Source: Sphingomonas sp. SUN019 (GTDB lineage: Bacteria > Pseudomonadota > Alphaproteobacteria > Sphingomonadales > Sphingomonadaceae). From it: a stretch of DNA of 64,000 nucleotides. The position numbers and the translations under genes were made by a program. Within the stretch, counting starts at the first letter, position 1. The number at the start of each line of letters is the position of its first letter. The notes below the pieces were generated by a model. That model saw only the letters and a program-made list of their open reading frames with translations. It was not told the DNA's origin and made no database searches. Positions 50,315-62,683 of the stretch are shown here, piece after piece. The stretch lies in the NCBI RefSeq assembly GCF_024758705.1, contig NZ_CP096971.1, forward strand, positions 3,625,501 through 3,689,500, given 5' to 3'.

Positions 50315-50884
50315 GTGGATAGTTCCAGCGGTACTACAGGCGGCAGTATTCAGGCGAGCCTCGGCGGGCGGTACGCGACCGCGCTGTTCGAACTCGCGCG
50401 CGATGCGAAGACGATCGACGTGGTCGAGGAAAGCCTGACGAAGGTCCGCGCCGCGCTCGACCAGTCGGACGATTTCCGCGCGCTCACGCTGTCGCCGGTC
50501 GTCGCACGCGGCGCCGCGGCCAAGGCGGTGTCCGCCACCGCCGATACGCTGGGCGTCGATCAGACGACGAAGAACTTCCTCGGCGTGCTGGCCGAAAACC
50601 GCCGCCTGACCCAGCTTCCCGCTATTATTCGCGCGTATCGCCAGCTCGCCGCCGCGCACCGCGGCGAAACCACCGCCGAGGTCGTCAGCGCGCATCCGCT
50701 GACCGACGAACAGGTCGGCGAATTGAAGCAGTCTCTCCGGACGCGTGTCGGTCGCGAAGTCAGCGTCGATCTCTCGGTCGATCCCGCGCTCCTCGGCGGA
50801 TTGGTCGTCCGCCTCGGTTCCCAGATGATCGATTCGTCGATCCGCACCCGTCTCAATGCTCTCGCGCACGCGATGAAAGGTTAA
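50315..50884 (+). CDS. atpH: ATP synthase F1 delta subunit
   Basis: Connects F1 to the stator. 189 residues from the GTG at 50315 (VDSSSGTTGG); earlier frames run into non-conserved sequence. OSCP/delta core with LGGRYATALFELARD, FLGVLAENRRLTQLPAI, and the C-terminal GGLVVRLGSQMIDSSIRTRL signature. First gene of atpHAGDC; a 3-nt gap separates it from atpA. The F0 genes are elsewhere, as usual in alphaproteobacteria. Confidence 0.94.
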   Translation: MDSSSGTTGGSIQASLGGRYATALFELARDAKTIDVVEESLTKVRAALDQSDDFRALTLSPVVARGAAAKAVSATADTLGVDQTTKNFLGVLAENRRLTQLPAIIRAYRQLAAAHRGETTAEVVSAHPLTDEQVGELKQSLRTRVGREVSVDLSVDPALLGGLVVRLGSQMIDSSIRTRLNALAHAMKG

Positions 50885-52417
<1,533 letters not shown>

Positions 52418-52430
52418 GTAAGGGCGCCCG

Positions 52431-54814
<2,384 letters not shown>

Positions 54815-54820
54815 AAGATT

Positions 54821-54916
54821 CCCCTCCCGCTAGCGGGAGGGGTTAGGGGTGGGGCTGTCCGCAAGCGGCGGCCCCTCGACAGACCTCCCCAGCCCTTTCC
54901 GCAAGCGGGAGGGGAG
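54821..54916. repeat. Inverted repeat inside the atp operon
   Basis: CCCCTCCCGCTAGCGGGAGG at the left and CCGCAAGCGGGAGGGG at the right, with inner GGGGTTAGGGGTGGGG and CCTCCCCAGCCC that can also pair. It lies between atpD and atpC. Its right edge, GGGAGGGGAG, ends 11 nt before the atpC ATG and may serve as ribosome binding site. Confidence 0.85.
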
Positions 54917-54927
54917 TGAGAAAAAAG

Positions 54928-55179
54928 ATGCTTCACTTCGAACTCGTCACCCCTGAAAAGCTCGTCCGGTCGGAGGAGGTGTACATGGTCACCGTCCCCG
55001 GTTCCGAAGGTGATTTCGGGGTGCTGGAGGGTCACGCGCCGCTAATGTCGACGATCCGCGACGGCGACCTGCTGGTGCAGCGTTCGGCGAACGCAGCGCC
55101 CGAGACGATCGCGATCCGCGGTGGTTTCGCCGAGGTCAACGCCAAGGGCCTGACCGTCCTGGCCGAGCACGCGGATTGA
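54928..55179 (+). CDS. atpC: ATP synthase F1 epsilon subunit, short form
   Basis: 83 residues from the ATG at 54928 ([18 protein letters not shown]). Only the N-terminal beta-sandwich is present ([20 protein letters not shown]); the C-terminal two-helix domain that inhibits ATP hydrolysis in E. coli epsilon (about 139 residues) is absent. A GTG four codons earlier is possible but lies in the repeat. Last gene of the operon. Confidence 0.95.
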   Translation: MLHFELVTPEKLVRSEEVYMVTVPGSEGDFGVLEGHAPLMSTIRDGDLLVQRSANAAPETIAIRGGFAEVNAKGLTVLAEHAD

Positions 55180-55197
55180 GTATGCGAGCACCTTGAA

Positions 55198-55265
55198 TTC
55201 CGTTCGCCCTGAGCGAAGTCGAAGGGCATGGGCATGGGCTTCCACTTCGCTCAGCCCGAACGGAA
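55198..55265. repeat. Inverted repeat, CCTGAGCGAAGTCGAAGG type
   Basis: TTCCGTTCGCCCTGAGCGAA at 55198 onward and CGAACGGAA at 55257-55265 form the outer stem; CTGAGCGAAGT pairs with ACTTCGCTCAG. Lies between atpC and the convergent priA and may end both transcripts. Confidence 0.85.
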
Positions 55266-55290
55266 GTTGGAGCGTGCGGCAGGTGGTCGA

Positions 55291-57459
55291 CTACAGGAAG
55301 CTGTAGGGGTCGACGTCGACCGTCACCCGCACCTTCGCGGCCCACTCCACCCCGCCCAGCCAGTCGCGGATCACGTCCTGAACATCCAGCGCGCGTCGCG
55401 CGTGAACCAACAGCCTGTACCGATGGCGGCCGCGTAGCATGGCAAGCGGGGCGGGGGCGGGGCCGTATACTTCCATGCCGTCGACCGTCGGGGCGGATCG
55501 CCCGACCAGCCGTGCGGTTTCCAGCGCGGCGGGCTGATCCTCCGACGACACGACGATCGCGGCATAGCGGCCGAACGGCGGCGCGCCCGCCTCGCGCCGC
55601 GCATCGGTTTCCGCTTCGTAGAATGCCGTCGCGTCGCCGGTGATCAGCGCCTGCATGACCTGCGCCTTCGGGCTGTGCGTCTGGATGAAGACGTGTCCGG
55701 GTTTCTCGCCACGACCCGCGCGGCCCGATACCTGCCGAATTTGCTGAAAGGTCCGTTCGGCCGCGCGCAGGTCGCCGCCTTCCAGCCCGAGATCGGCGTC
55801 GACCACCCCGACGAGCGTCAGGTTGGGGAAGTGATAGCCCTTCGTCACCAGCTGCGTGCCGACGACGATGTCGATGTCGCCCGCCTCCATCCGCCCGACG
55901 AACTCCGCCGCCTTGGCAGGGGACCAGATCGTGTCCGAGGTGACGACCGCGGTCCGCGCGGCCGGGAACAGCGCCGCGACCTCGTCCGCGATCCGCTCCA
56001 CGCCGGGGCCGCAGGCGACCAACGAATCTTCGGTGCTGCATTCCGGGCAGACGCGCGGGACGGGTTCGACATGACCACAATGGTGGCACGCGAGACGGCG
56101 CGTCAGGCGGTGTTCGACCATCCACGCGGTGCAATTGGGGCATTGGAAGCGATGCCCGCAGGTCCGGCAAAGCGTCAGCGGGGCGTAGCCGCGCCGGTTG
56201 AGGAACAGCAAGGACTGCTCGCCCCGCGCCAGCGTCTCCTCCATCGCTGTCACCAGACTCGGCGCGAGCCAGCGGCCGCGGTCGGGCTTCTCCTGCAACA
56301 GGTCGATCGCCTCGATCGTCGGCATCTCCGCCGCGCCGAACCGCGCGGGCAGCCTTAGTTCGGCATAGTTTCCGATCTCGACCTGCTGGCGCGTCTCGAT
56401 CGCGGGAGTGGCGGAGGCGAGGATGACCGGGCAGGCCTCGAATTTTCCGCGCATCACCGCCACGTCGCGCGCGTGATAGTGGACGCCTTCTTCCTGCTTG
56501 AAGCTGGTTTCGTGCGCCTCGTCGACCACGATCAAACCGAGATTTGCATAGGGCAGGAATAGCGCCGAGCGTGCCCCTACCGTCACCAGCGCCTGCCCGC
56601 TGGCGATCGCCCGCCAGGCGCGGCGGCGCTGGGTCGAGCGTAACCCCGAATGCCACGCGACGGGTTCGCAGCCGAAGCGATCGTGAAAGCGTTTCAGGAA
56701 TGGTTCGGTCAGCGCGATCTCCGGCAGCAGCACGAGCGTCTGGCGGCCCTGGCAAATCGCTTCGGCGACGGCCTCGAAATACACTTCGGTCTTGCCCGAA
56801 CCGGTAACGCCGTCGAGCAAGGTTGGCGCGAATGCGTGCGCCGCGACGTTCGCGGCGAGCACCTCGGCCGCCGCACGCTGATCGTCGGATAGTTTGGGCG
56901 GCGCGTGGGTCGGATCGGGACGCGGAAAAGGGCTGTCGATGTCGACCTCAACCCCCTCGATCGCCCCAATCTTCACCAAGCCCCGGATCACCGCGTCGGA
57001 CACGTCGGCGATCGTCGCTAGTTCGCGGATCAGCCCCTGGCGGTCGCCGATCCGTTCCAGCGCCTGCGCGCGCTGCGGGGTCAGACGGTCGGGCGTAACG
57101 CCGGTTGCGCGATACTCCACCACCAGCCGCGCGCCCTCCAGTGCCGACGTGGAGGCAAGCGCCATCCGCACCACTGCGGCGGGCGGCGCGAGGTAATAGT
57201 CCGCGGTCCATTCCACCAGCCTTCTGAGCGGCGCGGCGAGCGGCGGCACGTCCATGACACCCAGCAGGTTGCGCAGCCGGTTGTCGCCGACCTCCGCGTC
57301 GGACGGCATCCGATCGGCTTCCCACACCACGCCGAGCAACTGCCGCGGGCCGAGCGGCGCGACGACGACCGATCCCGGCTCGACCGTCATGCCGTGCGGC
57401 ACCCGGTAGTCGAGCGGGCCGAGCGCAGAATTGAGGACGAGGACGCGGGCGCGGGACAT
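55291..57459 (-). CDS. priA: PriA primosomal helicase
   Basis: Restarts stalled replication forks. 722 residues: N-terminal DNA-binding domain (LDYRVPHGM...GSVVVAPLG), Walker A DGVTGSGKTEVY, DEAH box VVDEAHETSF, and zinc-binding cysteines in CRTCGHRFQCPNC and CHHCGHVEPVPRVCPEC. QIRQVSGRAGRG is helicase motif VI. Length normal. Stands between atpC and the c-di-GMP gene on the minus strand. Confidence 0.97.
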   Translation of the reverse strand: MSRARVLVLNSALGPLDYRVPHGMTVEPGSVVVAPLGPRQLLGVVWEADRMPSDAEVGDNRLRNLLGVMDVPPLAAPLRRLVEWTADYYLAPPAAVVRMALASTSALEGARLVVEYRATGVTPDRLTPQRAQALERIGDRQGLIRELATIADVSDAVIRGLVKIGAIEGVEVDIDSPFPRPDPTHAPPKLSDDQRAAAEVLAANVAAHAFAPTLLDGVTGSGKTEVYFEAVAEAICQGRQTLVLLPEIALTEPFLKRFHDRFGCEPVAWHSGLRSTQRRRAWRAIASGQALVTVGARSALFLPYANLGLIVVDEAHETSFKQEEGVHYHARDVAVMRGKFEACPVILASATPAIETRQQVEIGNYAELRLPARFGAAEMPTIEAIDLLQEKPDRGRWLAPSLVTAMEETLARGEQSLLFLNRRGYAPLTLCRTCGHRFQCPNCTAWMVEHRLTRRLACHHCGHVEPVPRVCPECSTEDSLVACGPGVERIADEVAALFPAARTAVVTSDTIWSPAKAAEFVGRMEAGDIDIVVGTQLVTKGYHFPNLTLVGVVDADLGLEGGDLRAAERTFQQIRQVSGRAGRGEKPGHVFIQTHSPKAQVMQALITGDATAFYEAETDARREAGAPPFGRYAAIVVSSEDQPAALETARLVGRSAPTVDGMEVYGPAPAPLAMLRGRHRYRLLVHARRALDVQDVIRDWLGGVEWAAKVRVTVDVDPYSFL

Positions 57460-57495
57460 GAACGCCCCGCATATGGCGATTTGATACCGGCGCGG

Positions 57496-58923
57496 CTAGC
57501 TGGCGCGGCGCTCCATCACGCGCCGGTCGAGACCGACGCGTGCGCGCTTCGCGGCATAGAGCGCAGTATCGGCGCGGTGGATCATGTCGCGGATATTGGC
57601 GGTGTCGGGGGACACGAGCGCGACGCCGACGGTGCCTGCCGTCATGATCGTCAGGCCGTTCGCGGTGACCGGCACCGCCAGCGCCGCCTCCAGCCGTCGT
57701 ACGAAGGCGGCGGGGCTCGAGGCCAGAGCGGGATCGGTCACGATCAGCGCGAATTCGTCGCCGCCCAGCCGTGCGGCGACGCTGCCTTTCAACCACGGCT
57801 GTTCCAGGCGACGCCCGACCGCCTTCAGGACATCGTCGCCCGCGAGATGGCCGAGCGTGTCGTTGATCGCCTTGAACCCGTCGAGGTCCACCAGCGCGAG
57901 CAACAACGGCAGGCCGTCGCGCTGTGCGATCGTTATTTCGGTTTCGAGCGTGCGATTGAACACCGCGCGATTGGCGATTCCCGTCAGGTCGTCGAGCTCG
58001 GCCGAGCGGCGCAACGCCTGTTCCATCGTGTAGCGATCGGTGACGTCCTGGACGATGCCGACGATGGCGATCGGCTGGCCGTCATTTCGTTCCAGTTCGG
58101 CGATCGAACGAACGCGGCGGAACTCGCCACGCGCCGTCACGAAATCGGTTTCGATATCGAGCGGTTGTTCTTCGTCGATCAACTGCGCCAACGCACCGCT
58201 GACGATGGCGCGCGCGTGTGGCGGATAGAAATCCAACGCCTCGCTCAGCGCAGGCTGATCGCCCATCTCCAAACCGTGGATGCGATAGACGTTGTCGGAC
58301 CATTCGACATGATCGGTGCCCAGCGGCAACCGCCACGATCCGATCATCGCCATACGCTCGGCTTGCAGCAGGACACGCTCCTGACGCGCCATCCGCTCCG
58401 CCTGCCGCTTGCTTTCGTTCGCCGCTCCGCGCGCCGCAATCAGCGCCTCGGCGACCGTCGCCAGATGCCGCAACGCCTCGGCGGCGGCGGGCGACAGTTG
58501 ACGCGGTTCGGTATCAACCACGCAGATCGCGCCGATCGGCTGGCGCGTGCCGTCCGCGTCGGGCGCGTGGACCGGCATGCCGGCATAGAAGCGAAGGCCG
58601 TCGCCGGTCACCAGCGGGTTCATCTGAAAACGGACATCTTCGCGCGCGTCCGGTACGACCATCAGGTCGCGTTTGCGTACCGTATGGTTACAGAATGCGA
58701 CGGTTCGCGGCAGTTCGGAGAGTTCGATCCCGTGTCCTGCAACGGTGCGTTGGGCGTCGCGATCGACCAGGTTGAGCATGGCGATCGGACAATCGACGAA
58801 GCGCGCGGCCATCGCAACCAGCGCCGAAAACTCCGCCCCCGTGCCGTCCGTCAGGTCGCCCAGCGCCCTTAATGCCTCCAGACGATTCGTTTCGTCGATG
58901 ATCGGTGAACGCGCGACAGCCAT
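57496..58923 (-). CDS. GAF-PAS-GGDEF diguanylate cyclase
   Basis: 475 residues, no membrane helix. GAF domain about 15-165 (the segment with CNHTVRKRDLMVVPDA is typical of this GAF type), a coiled linker about 168-190, PAS/PAC about 190-305 (WSDNVYRIHGL; IVGIVQDVTDR), and a GGDEF domain about 310-470 with RLGGDEFAL. The I-site RxxD upstream of GGDEF is not evident. Expected to make c-di-GMP in response to a soluble signal. Second c-di-GMP protein of the window. Confidence 0.93.
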   Translation of the reverse strand: MAVARSPIIDETNRLEALRALGDLTDGTGAEFSALVAMAARFVDCPIAMLNLVDRDAQRTVAGHGIELSELPRTVAFCNHTVRKRDLMVVPDAREDVRFQMNPLVTGDGLRFYAGMPVHAPDADGTRQPIGAICVVDTEPRQLSPAAAEALRHLATVAEALIAARGAANESKRQAERMARQERVLLQAERMAMIGSWRLPLGTDHVEWSDNVYRIHGLEMGDQPALSEALDFYPPHARAIVSGALAQLIDEEQPLDIETDFVTARGEFRRVRSIAELERNDGQPIAIVGIVQDVTDRYTMEQALRRSAELDDLTGIANRAVFNRTLETEITIAQRDGLPLLLALVDLDGFKAINDTLGHLAGDDVLKAVGRRLEQPWLKGSVAARLGGDEFALIVTDPALASSPAAFVRRLEAALAVPVTANGLTIMTAGTVGVALVSPDTANIRDMIHRADTALYAAKRARVGLDRRVMERRAS

Positions 58924-58973
58924 GACGATCGTGGTATCCGCGAACGCTTAATATTGTTTGTCGATTGGCATAG

Positions 58974-59867
58974 ATGATCATGGTGACCGACCTGCCCCGC
59001 GCCTTTGCCGATCATCTCGCGCGCGACCGGCGGCGCAGCGTGCATACGGTGCGCGCCTATCACGCGACGGCCGAGCGGATTATCGGCTTTTTGCAACGAC
59101 ATTGGGGCGAGCCGATCGATCGCGCGGCTTTGGCGCGGGTGAGCGCGACCGACCTGCGCGCCTACCTCGCGCTGCGGCGGGGCGAGGGGCTCGGCAATGC
59201 GTCCGCCGCCCGCGAATTGTCGGCGGTGCGTGGATTCCTTGACTGGGCGGGCGGTGAGGGGGCGGCCCCGCGCTTGCGTGGGCCGCGCGTCAAGCGCGGG
59301 CTGCCGCGGCCGATCGCTCCCGATGAGGTGATGGCGCTGGCGGGGGAGGTCGCGGACGGGGCGCGGACGCCGTGGGTCGGGCTGCGGGATTGGGCGATCC
59401 TCTTGCTGCTGTACGGCGCGGGGTTGCGGATCGGGGAGGCGATGGCGCTGACCGGCGCGGTGCTGCCGCTGGGCGAGACGCTGGTGGTGACGGGAAAGCG
59501 CGACAAGACGCGGATCGTGCCGCTGCTGCCGCAGGTGCGCGACGCGATCGACGCTTACGTAGCTGTGGTCCCGTACGCGATGTCGCGCGATCAGCCGCTG
59601 TTTCGGGGGACGCGTGGCGGACCGCTGTCGCCGGGGGTCATCCGCGCCGGCGTGCGCGATGCGCGGGGGCGGCTGGGGCTGTCAAACCGGACGACGCCGC
59701 ACGCGCTGCGCCATTCGTTCGCGACGCATCTGCTCGGGCGCGGGGCGGATCTGCGCGCGCTGCAGGAGCTGCTGGGGCACGCCAGCCTCAGTTCGACGCA
59801 GGTCTATACCGCGGTCGATGCGGCTCATCTGATGGACGTCTATCGCAACGCGCATCCGCGTGCCTAG
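58974..59867 (+). CDS. xerC: XerC tyrosine recombinase
   Basis: Resolves chromosome dimers at dif with XerD. 297 residues; N-terminal SAM-like domain (about 5-95), catalytic domain with R152 (GAGLRIGE), K175, H243 and R246 (HALRHSFATHL), H269 (LLGHASL) and nucleophile Y278 (STQVYTAV). Size and position next to priA fit chromosomal XerC rather than a phage integrase. Start codon ATG at 58974 or 58980. Tail overlaps the DedA gene by 4 nt (CTAG). Confidence 0.93.
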   Translation: MIMVTDLPRAFADHLARDRRRSVHTVRAYHATAERIIGFLQRHWGEPIDRAALARVSATDLRAYLALRRGEGLGNASAARELSAVRGFLDWAGGEGAAPRLRGPRVKRGLPRPIAPDEVMALAGEVADGARTPWVGLRDWAILLLLYGAGLRIGEAMALTGAVLPLGETLVVTGKRDKTRIVPLLPQVRDAIDAYVAVVPYAMSRDQPLFRGTRGGPLSPGVIRAGVRDARGRLGLSNRTTPHALRHSFATHLLGRGADLRALQELLGHASLSSTQVYTAVDAAHLMDVYRNAHPRA

Positions 59868-60469
59868 CGCTCGGCGCGCGGTTTCCAGGTGACGACGCGG
59901 TAGAGGTAGGCGATGGCGATCAGGACGGTGGTCGCGATCGCGACCGGGCCGACATATTGCTCCAGCACCTGAAAGCGCGAGCCGAGATAGAAGCCGGCGC
60001 CCGCCAGGACGGTGTTCCAGATCAGCGACCCGGCGAACGTCCAAAGCAGGAATTTCCACAACGGCATCCTGGTCATGCCCGCAGGCAGCGAGATGATCGT
60101 GCGGAACGTCGGCATGAAGCGGAACACGAACACCACCCATCCGCCATGCTTCGTAAAGAAGCGGTGGAGGTTCTCGACGTTCCGCCACTCCATCGTTAGC
60201 CAGCGGCCGTGGCGCGCGATGAACGGGCGGAAGCGTTCGTAGCCGATATTGCGGCCGATGAAATACCAGAAGTAATTGCCTGCCGTGGTTCCTGCGGTGC
60301 CCCACAGCACCAACGGCACCAACGCCATGTCGCCGCGCGCGACCGCCATCCCGCCCAGCCCCATGATTACCTCCGACGGAACCGGCGGCACGACGTTTTC
60401 CAGCGCCATCAGCAGGAATATGCCGAAATAGCCGCCCCACGCGATCAGGTTTAGGATGAATTCGGTCAT
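59864..60469 (-). CDS. DedA-family membrane protein
   Basis: 201 residues, four to five membrane helices. Family motifs: ENVVPPVPSEVIM near the N-terminus, NYFWYFIGRNIGYERF, and VFRFMPTFRTIISLPAGM (the arginine-containing DedA signature), then WNTVLAGAGFYLG. DedA proteins are involved in undecaprenyl-phosphate or lipid flipping and membrane homeostasis. Start at 60469 chosen; longer frames enter gshB. Confidence 0.93.
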   Translation of the reverse strand: MTEFILNLIAWGGYFGIFLLMALENVVPPVPSEVIMGLGGMAVARGDMALVPLVLWGTAGTTAGNYFWYFIGRNIGYERFRPFIARHGRWLTMEWRNVENLHRFFTKHGGWVVFVFRFMPTFRTIISLPAGMTRMPLWKFLLWTFAGSLIWNTVLAGAGFYLGSRFQVLEQYVGPVAIATTVLIAIAYLYRVVTWKPRAER

Positions 60470-60495
60470 GGAATGATCCGCCAACGGCGGGCGCG

Positions 60496-61458
60496 TCAGC
60501 TTCGTTCCGCGTGCCTGCGCTCGATCGCGTCCCAGATCAGCCCGGCGACGTCGGTGCCGTCGAGCTTCTCGATCGCGACGATACCGGTGGGGGAGGTGAC
60601 GTTGATCTCTGTCAGCCATTCGCCCGCGATCACGTCGATCCCGACGAAGATCAGGCCGCGGCGCTTCAGTTCCGGCCCCAGCGCGGCGCAGATTTCGCGT
60701 TCCTTGTCGGTCAGTTCCGTTTTCTGCGCGGAGCCGCCGACCGCCAGGTTGCTGCGGAATTCGCCTTCGCCGGGCAGGCGGTTGATCGCGCCCGCGACCT
60801 TGCCGTCGACCAGCACGATGCGCTTGTCGCCCTTCGCGACGCCGGGCAGGAACGCCTGCACCATATGCGGTTCGCGCCACGTCTGGTTGAACACCTCGAT
60901 CAGCGCCGACAGGTTTTCGCCATCGGGACCGACGCGGAAGATCGCCTTGCCGCCGTTGCCGTGGAGCGGCTTCACGACGATCGCGCCATGCGTTTTCAGG
61001 AACGCGCGCGCTTCGTCCAGGCTGCGCGTGACGAGCGTCGGCGGCATGAAGCGCGCATAGTCGAGCACGAAGACCTTTTCCGGCGCGTTTCGCACGCTGA
61101 CGGGATCGTTCACGACCAGCGTCTTGTCCGCGATGCGCTCCAGCAGGTGCGTCGCGGTGATGTAGCCGAGGTCGAACGGCGGATCCTGCCGCATCAGCAC
61201 GACGTCGACCTCATCGCCCAGGTCGAGCTTCACCGGATCGCCGACGGTGAAATGGTCGCCTTCAACGCGTTGCACCGTGACGGGGTGCGCCTTCGTCCAC
61301 AATCGCCCGTCGGACCAGTTCAGGTCTTCGGCGCTATAATGGAACAGCCGATGCCCGCGCGCCTGCGCCGACAGCATCAGCGCGAACGACGAATCGCCTG
61401 CAATGTTGATCGAATCGAGCGGGTCCATCTGGACCGCGACGGTGAGCGATTGCGTCAT
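60496..61458 (-). CDS. gshB: Glutathione synthetase
   Basis: ATP-grasp enzyme joining gamma-Glu-Cys and Gly. 320 residues with VAVQMDPLDSINIAGDSSFAL at the N-terminus, QDPPFDLGYITATHLLE, VVKPLHGNGGKAIF (ATP-grasp loop) and TEINVTSPTGI near the end, all GshB signatures. Lies in the chain rsmI-yraN-gshB-dedA on the minus strand. Confidence 0.96.
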   Translation of the reverse strand: MTQSLTVAVQMDPLDSINIAGDSSFALMLSAQARGHRLFHYSAEDLNWSDGRLWTKAHPVTVQRVEGDHFTVGDPVKLDLGDEVDVVLMRQDPPFDLGYITATHLLERIADKTLVVNDPVSVRNAPEKVFVLDYARFMPPTLVTRSLDEARAFLKTHGAIVVKPLHGNGGKAIFRVGPDGENLSALIEVFNQTWREPHMVQAFLPGVAKGDKRIVLVDGKVAGAINRLPGEGEFRSNLAVGGSAQKTELTDKEREICAALGPELKRRGLIFVGIDVIAGEWLTEINVTSPTGIVAIEKLDGTDVAGLIWDAIERRHAERS

Positions 61459-61490
61459 GCGGCGCGATGTAGGGGGCGCGGTCGGGGAAG

Positions 61491-61844
61491 TCACCCGATC
61501 CACGCATTCTCGATATGTCGTGGCCGTGCGCCGGGCGCGAGCAGGATTACGTCGACGCGGATGTCCTCGCCGTTCGTCGCATAGCGCGGCATCAGGATTT
61601 CGGCCGCCGCCGCGACGCGCGCGAGGCGCCGTTCGTCGATCGCGAAGTCCAGTTCGGCCGCGGTCGCGCGGGTCTTCACCTCGACGAAAGCGATCAGGTC
61701 GCCGCGCTTCGCCACCAAATCGACCTCGCCCGCAGGCGTCCGCACGCGCCGGTCGAGAATCTGCCAGCCCTTCAGCCGCAACCACCACCCTGCCAGCCGC
61801 TCGCCGCGCCGTCCGGCGGCCTCGGCGACGCGGCGGTCCCTCAC
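61491..61844 (-). CDS. yraN: YraN-family (UPF0102) protein
   Basis: 117 residues from a GTG overlapping the rsmI stop by 4 nt. Restriction-endonuclease-like fold: [16 protein letters not shown], then [21 protein letters not shown] with the D-(E)VK nuclease-type motif. Activity unproved; the rsmI-yraN linkage is conserved in bacteria. Confidence 0.92.
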   Translation of the reverse strand: MRDRRVAEAAGRRGERLAGWWLRLKGWQILDRRVRTPAGEVDLVAKRGDLIAFVEVKTRATAAELDFAIDERRLARVAAAAEILMPRYATNGEDIRVDVILLAPGARPRHIENAWIG

Positions 61845-62683
61845 GCCTTCAACTCCATCGCCCGCGCATAGAGCGCCCTCCGATCGAGGCCGAGGCGCTT
61901 CGCCACCTCGCCTGCGGCTTTCGACGCCGGGAGCCGTTCCAGTGCTTCGATCAATGCCGCGTCGCCTTCGTCGGCGGTGGGCGGCGCTGGCTCACCGGGT
62001 GGAGCGACGACAACGACGATCTCGCCCTTGGGCGGCGCGTCGGCGTAGCGGGCGGCGAGCGAGGAAAGCGAACCCGTCACCGCTTCCTCGAATTTCTTCG
62101 TGATCTCGCGCGTCACCGCCGCCTCGCGATCCCCCAGACCCGCCGCCAGCGCGGCCAGCATCGCGCCGAGTCGCGGCCCGCTCTCGTAGAAGACCAACGT
62201 CGCGCGGATGCCGGCGACTTCGGCAATCGCGGTCGCGCGGGCGACCGATTTGGCGGGAAGGAACCCCGCGAACAGGAAACGATCGGTCGGCAGCCCCGCC
62301 AGCGTCAGCGCCGCCACCGCTGCGCACGGGCCGGGGATCGTCACGACGTTGTGCCCCGCCGCGCGCGCGTCGCGCACCAGCTTGAAGCCGGGGTCGGAGA
62401 TCAGCGGCGTCCCCGCGTCGGACACCAACGCTATCGCCTCCATCCCCATCCGCGCGACAAGGCCGGGCCGCACCGCATCGGCATTGTGATCGTGGTACGG
62501 CGTCATCGGACGCTTGGTGCCGATGTGGCGCAACAGCCCGGCGGTGACACGCGTATCCTCCGCCGCGATCAGGTCCGCGCGCGACAGCACGTCCGCGGCG
62601 CGCGCGGTGAGGTCGCCGAGATTGCCGATCGGGGTGGCGACGATGTACAGACCGGGGACAAGAGGGTTCACGAGAGGTGTCAT
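61841..62683 (-). CDS. rsmI: RsmI 16S rRNA C1402 2'-O-methyltransferase
   Basis: 280 residues. Tetrapyrrole-methylase fold with [53 protein letters not shown] and [20 protein letters not shown], the RsmI signatures. The ATG shares 2 nt with the divergent lpoA-like start (CATG) and has no clear ribosome site. Confidence 0.95.
   Translation of the reverse strand: MTPLVNPLVPGLYIVATPIGNLGDLTARAADVLSRADLIAAEDTRVTAGLLRHIGTKRPMTPYHDHNADAVRPGLVARMGMEAIALVSDAGTPLISDPGFKLVRDARAAGHNVVTIPGPCAAVAALTLAGLPTDRFLFAGFLPAKSVARATAIAEVAGIRATLVFYESGPRLGAMLAALAAGLGDREAAVTREITKKFEEAVTGSLSSLAARYADAPPKGEIVVVVAPPGEPAPPTADEGDAALIEALERLPASKAAGEVAKRLGLDRRALYARAMELKA

Noticed and set aside
58974..59867. Phage or island integrase
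   Set aside because: Length, full catalytic set and the priA neighbourhood fit chromosomal XerC; no attachment repeats or phage genes are nearby.
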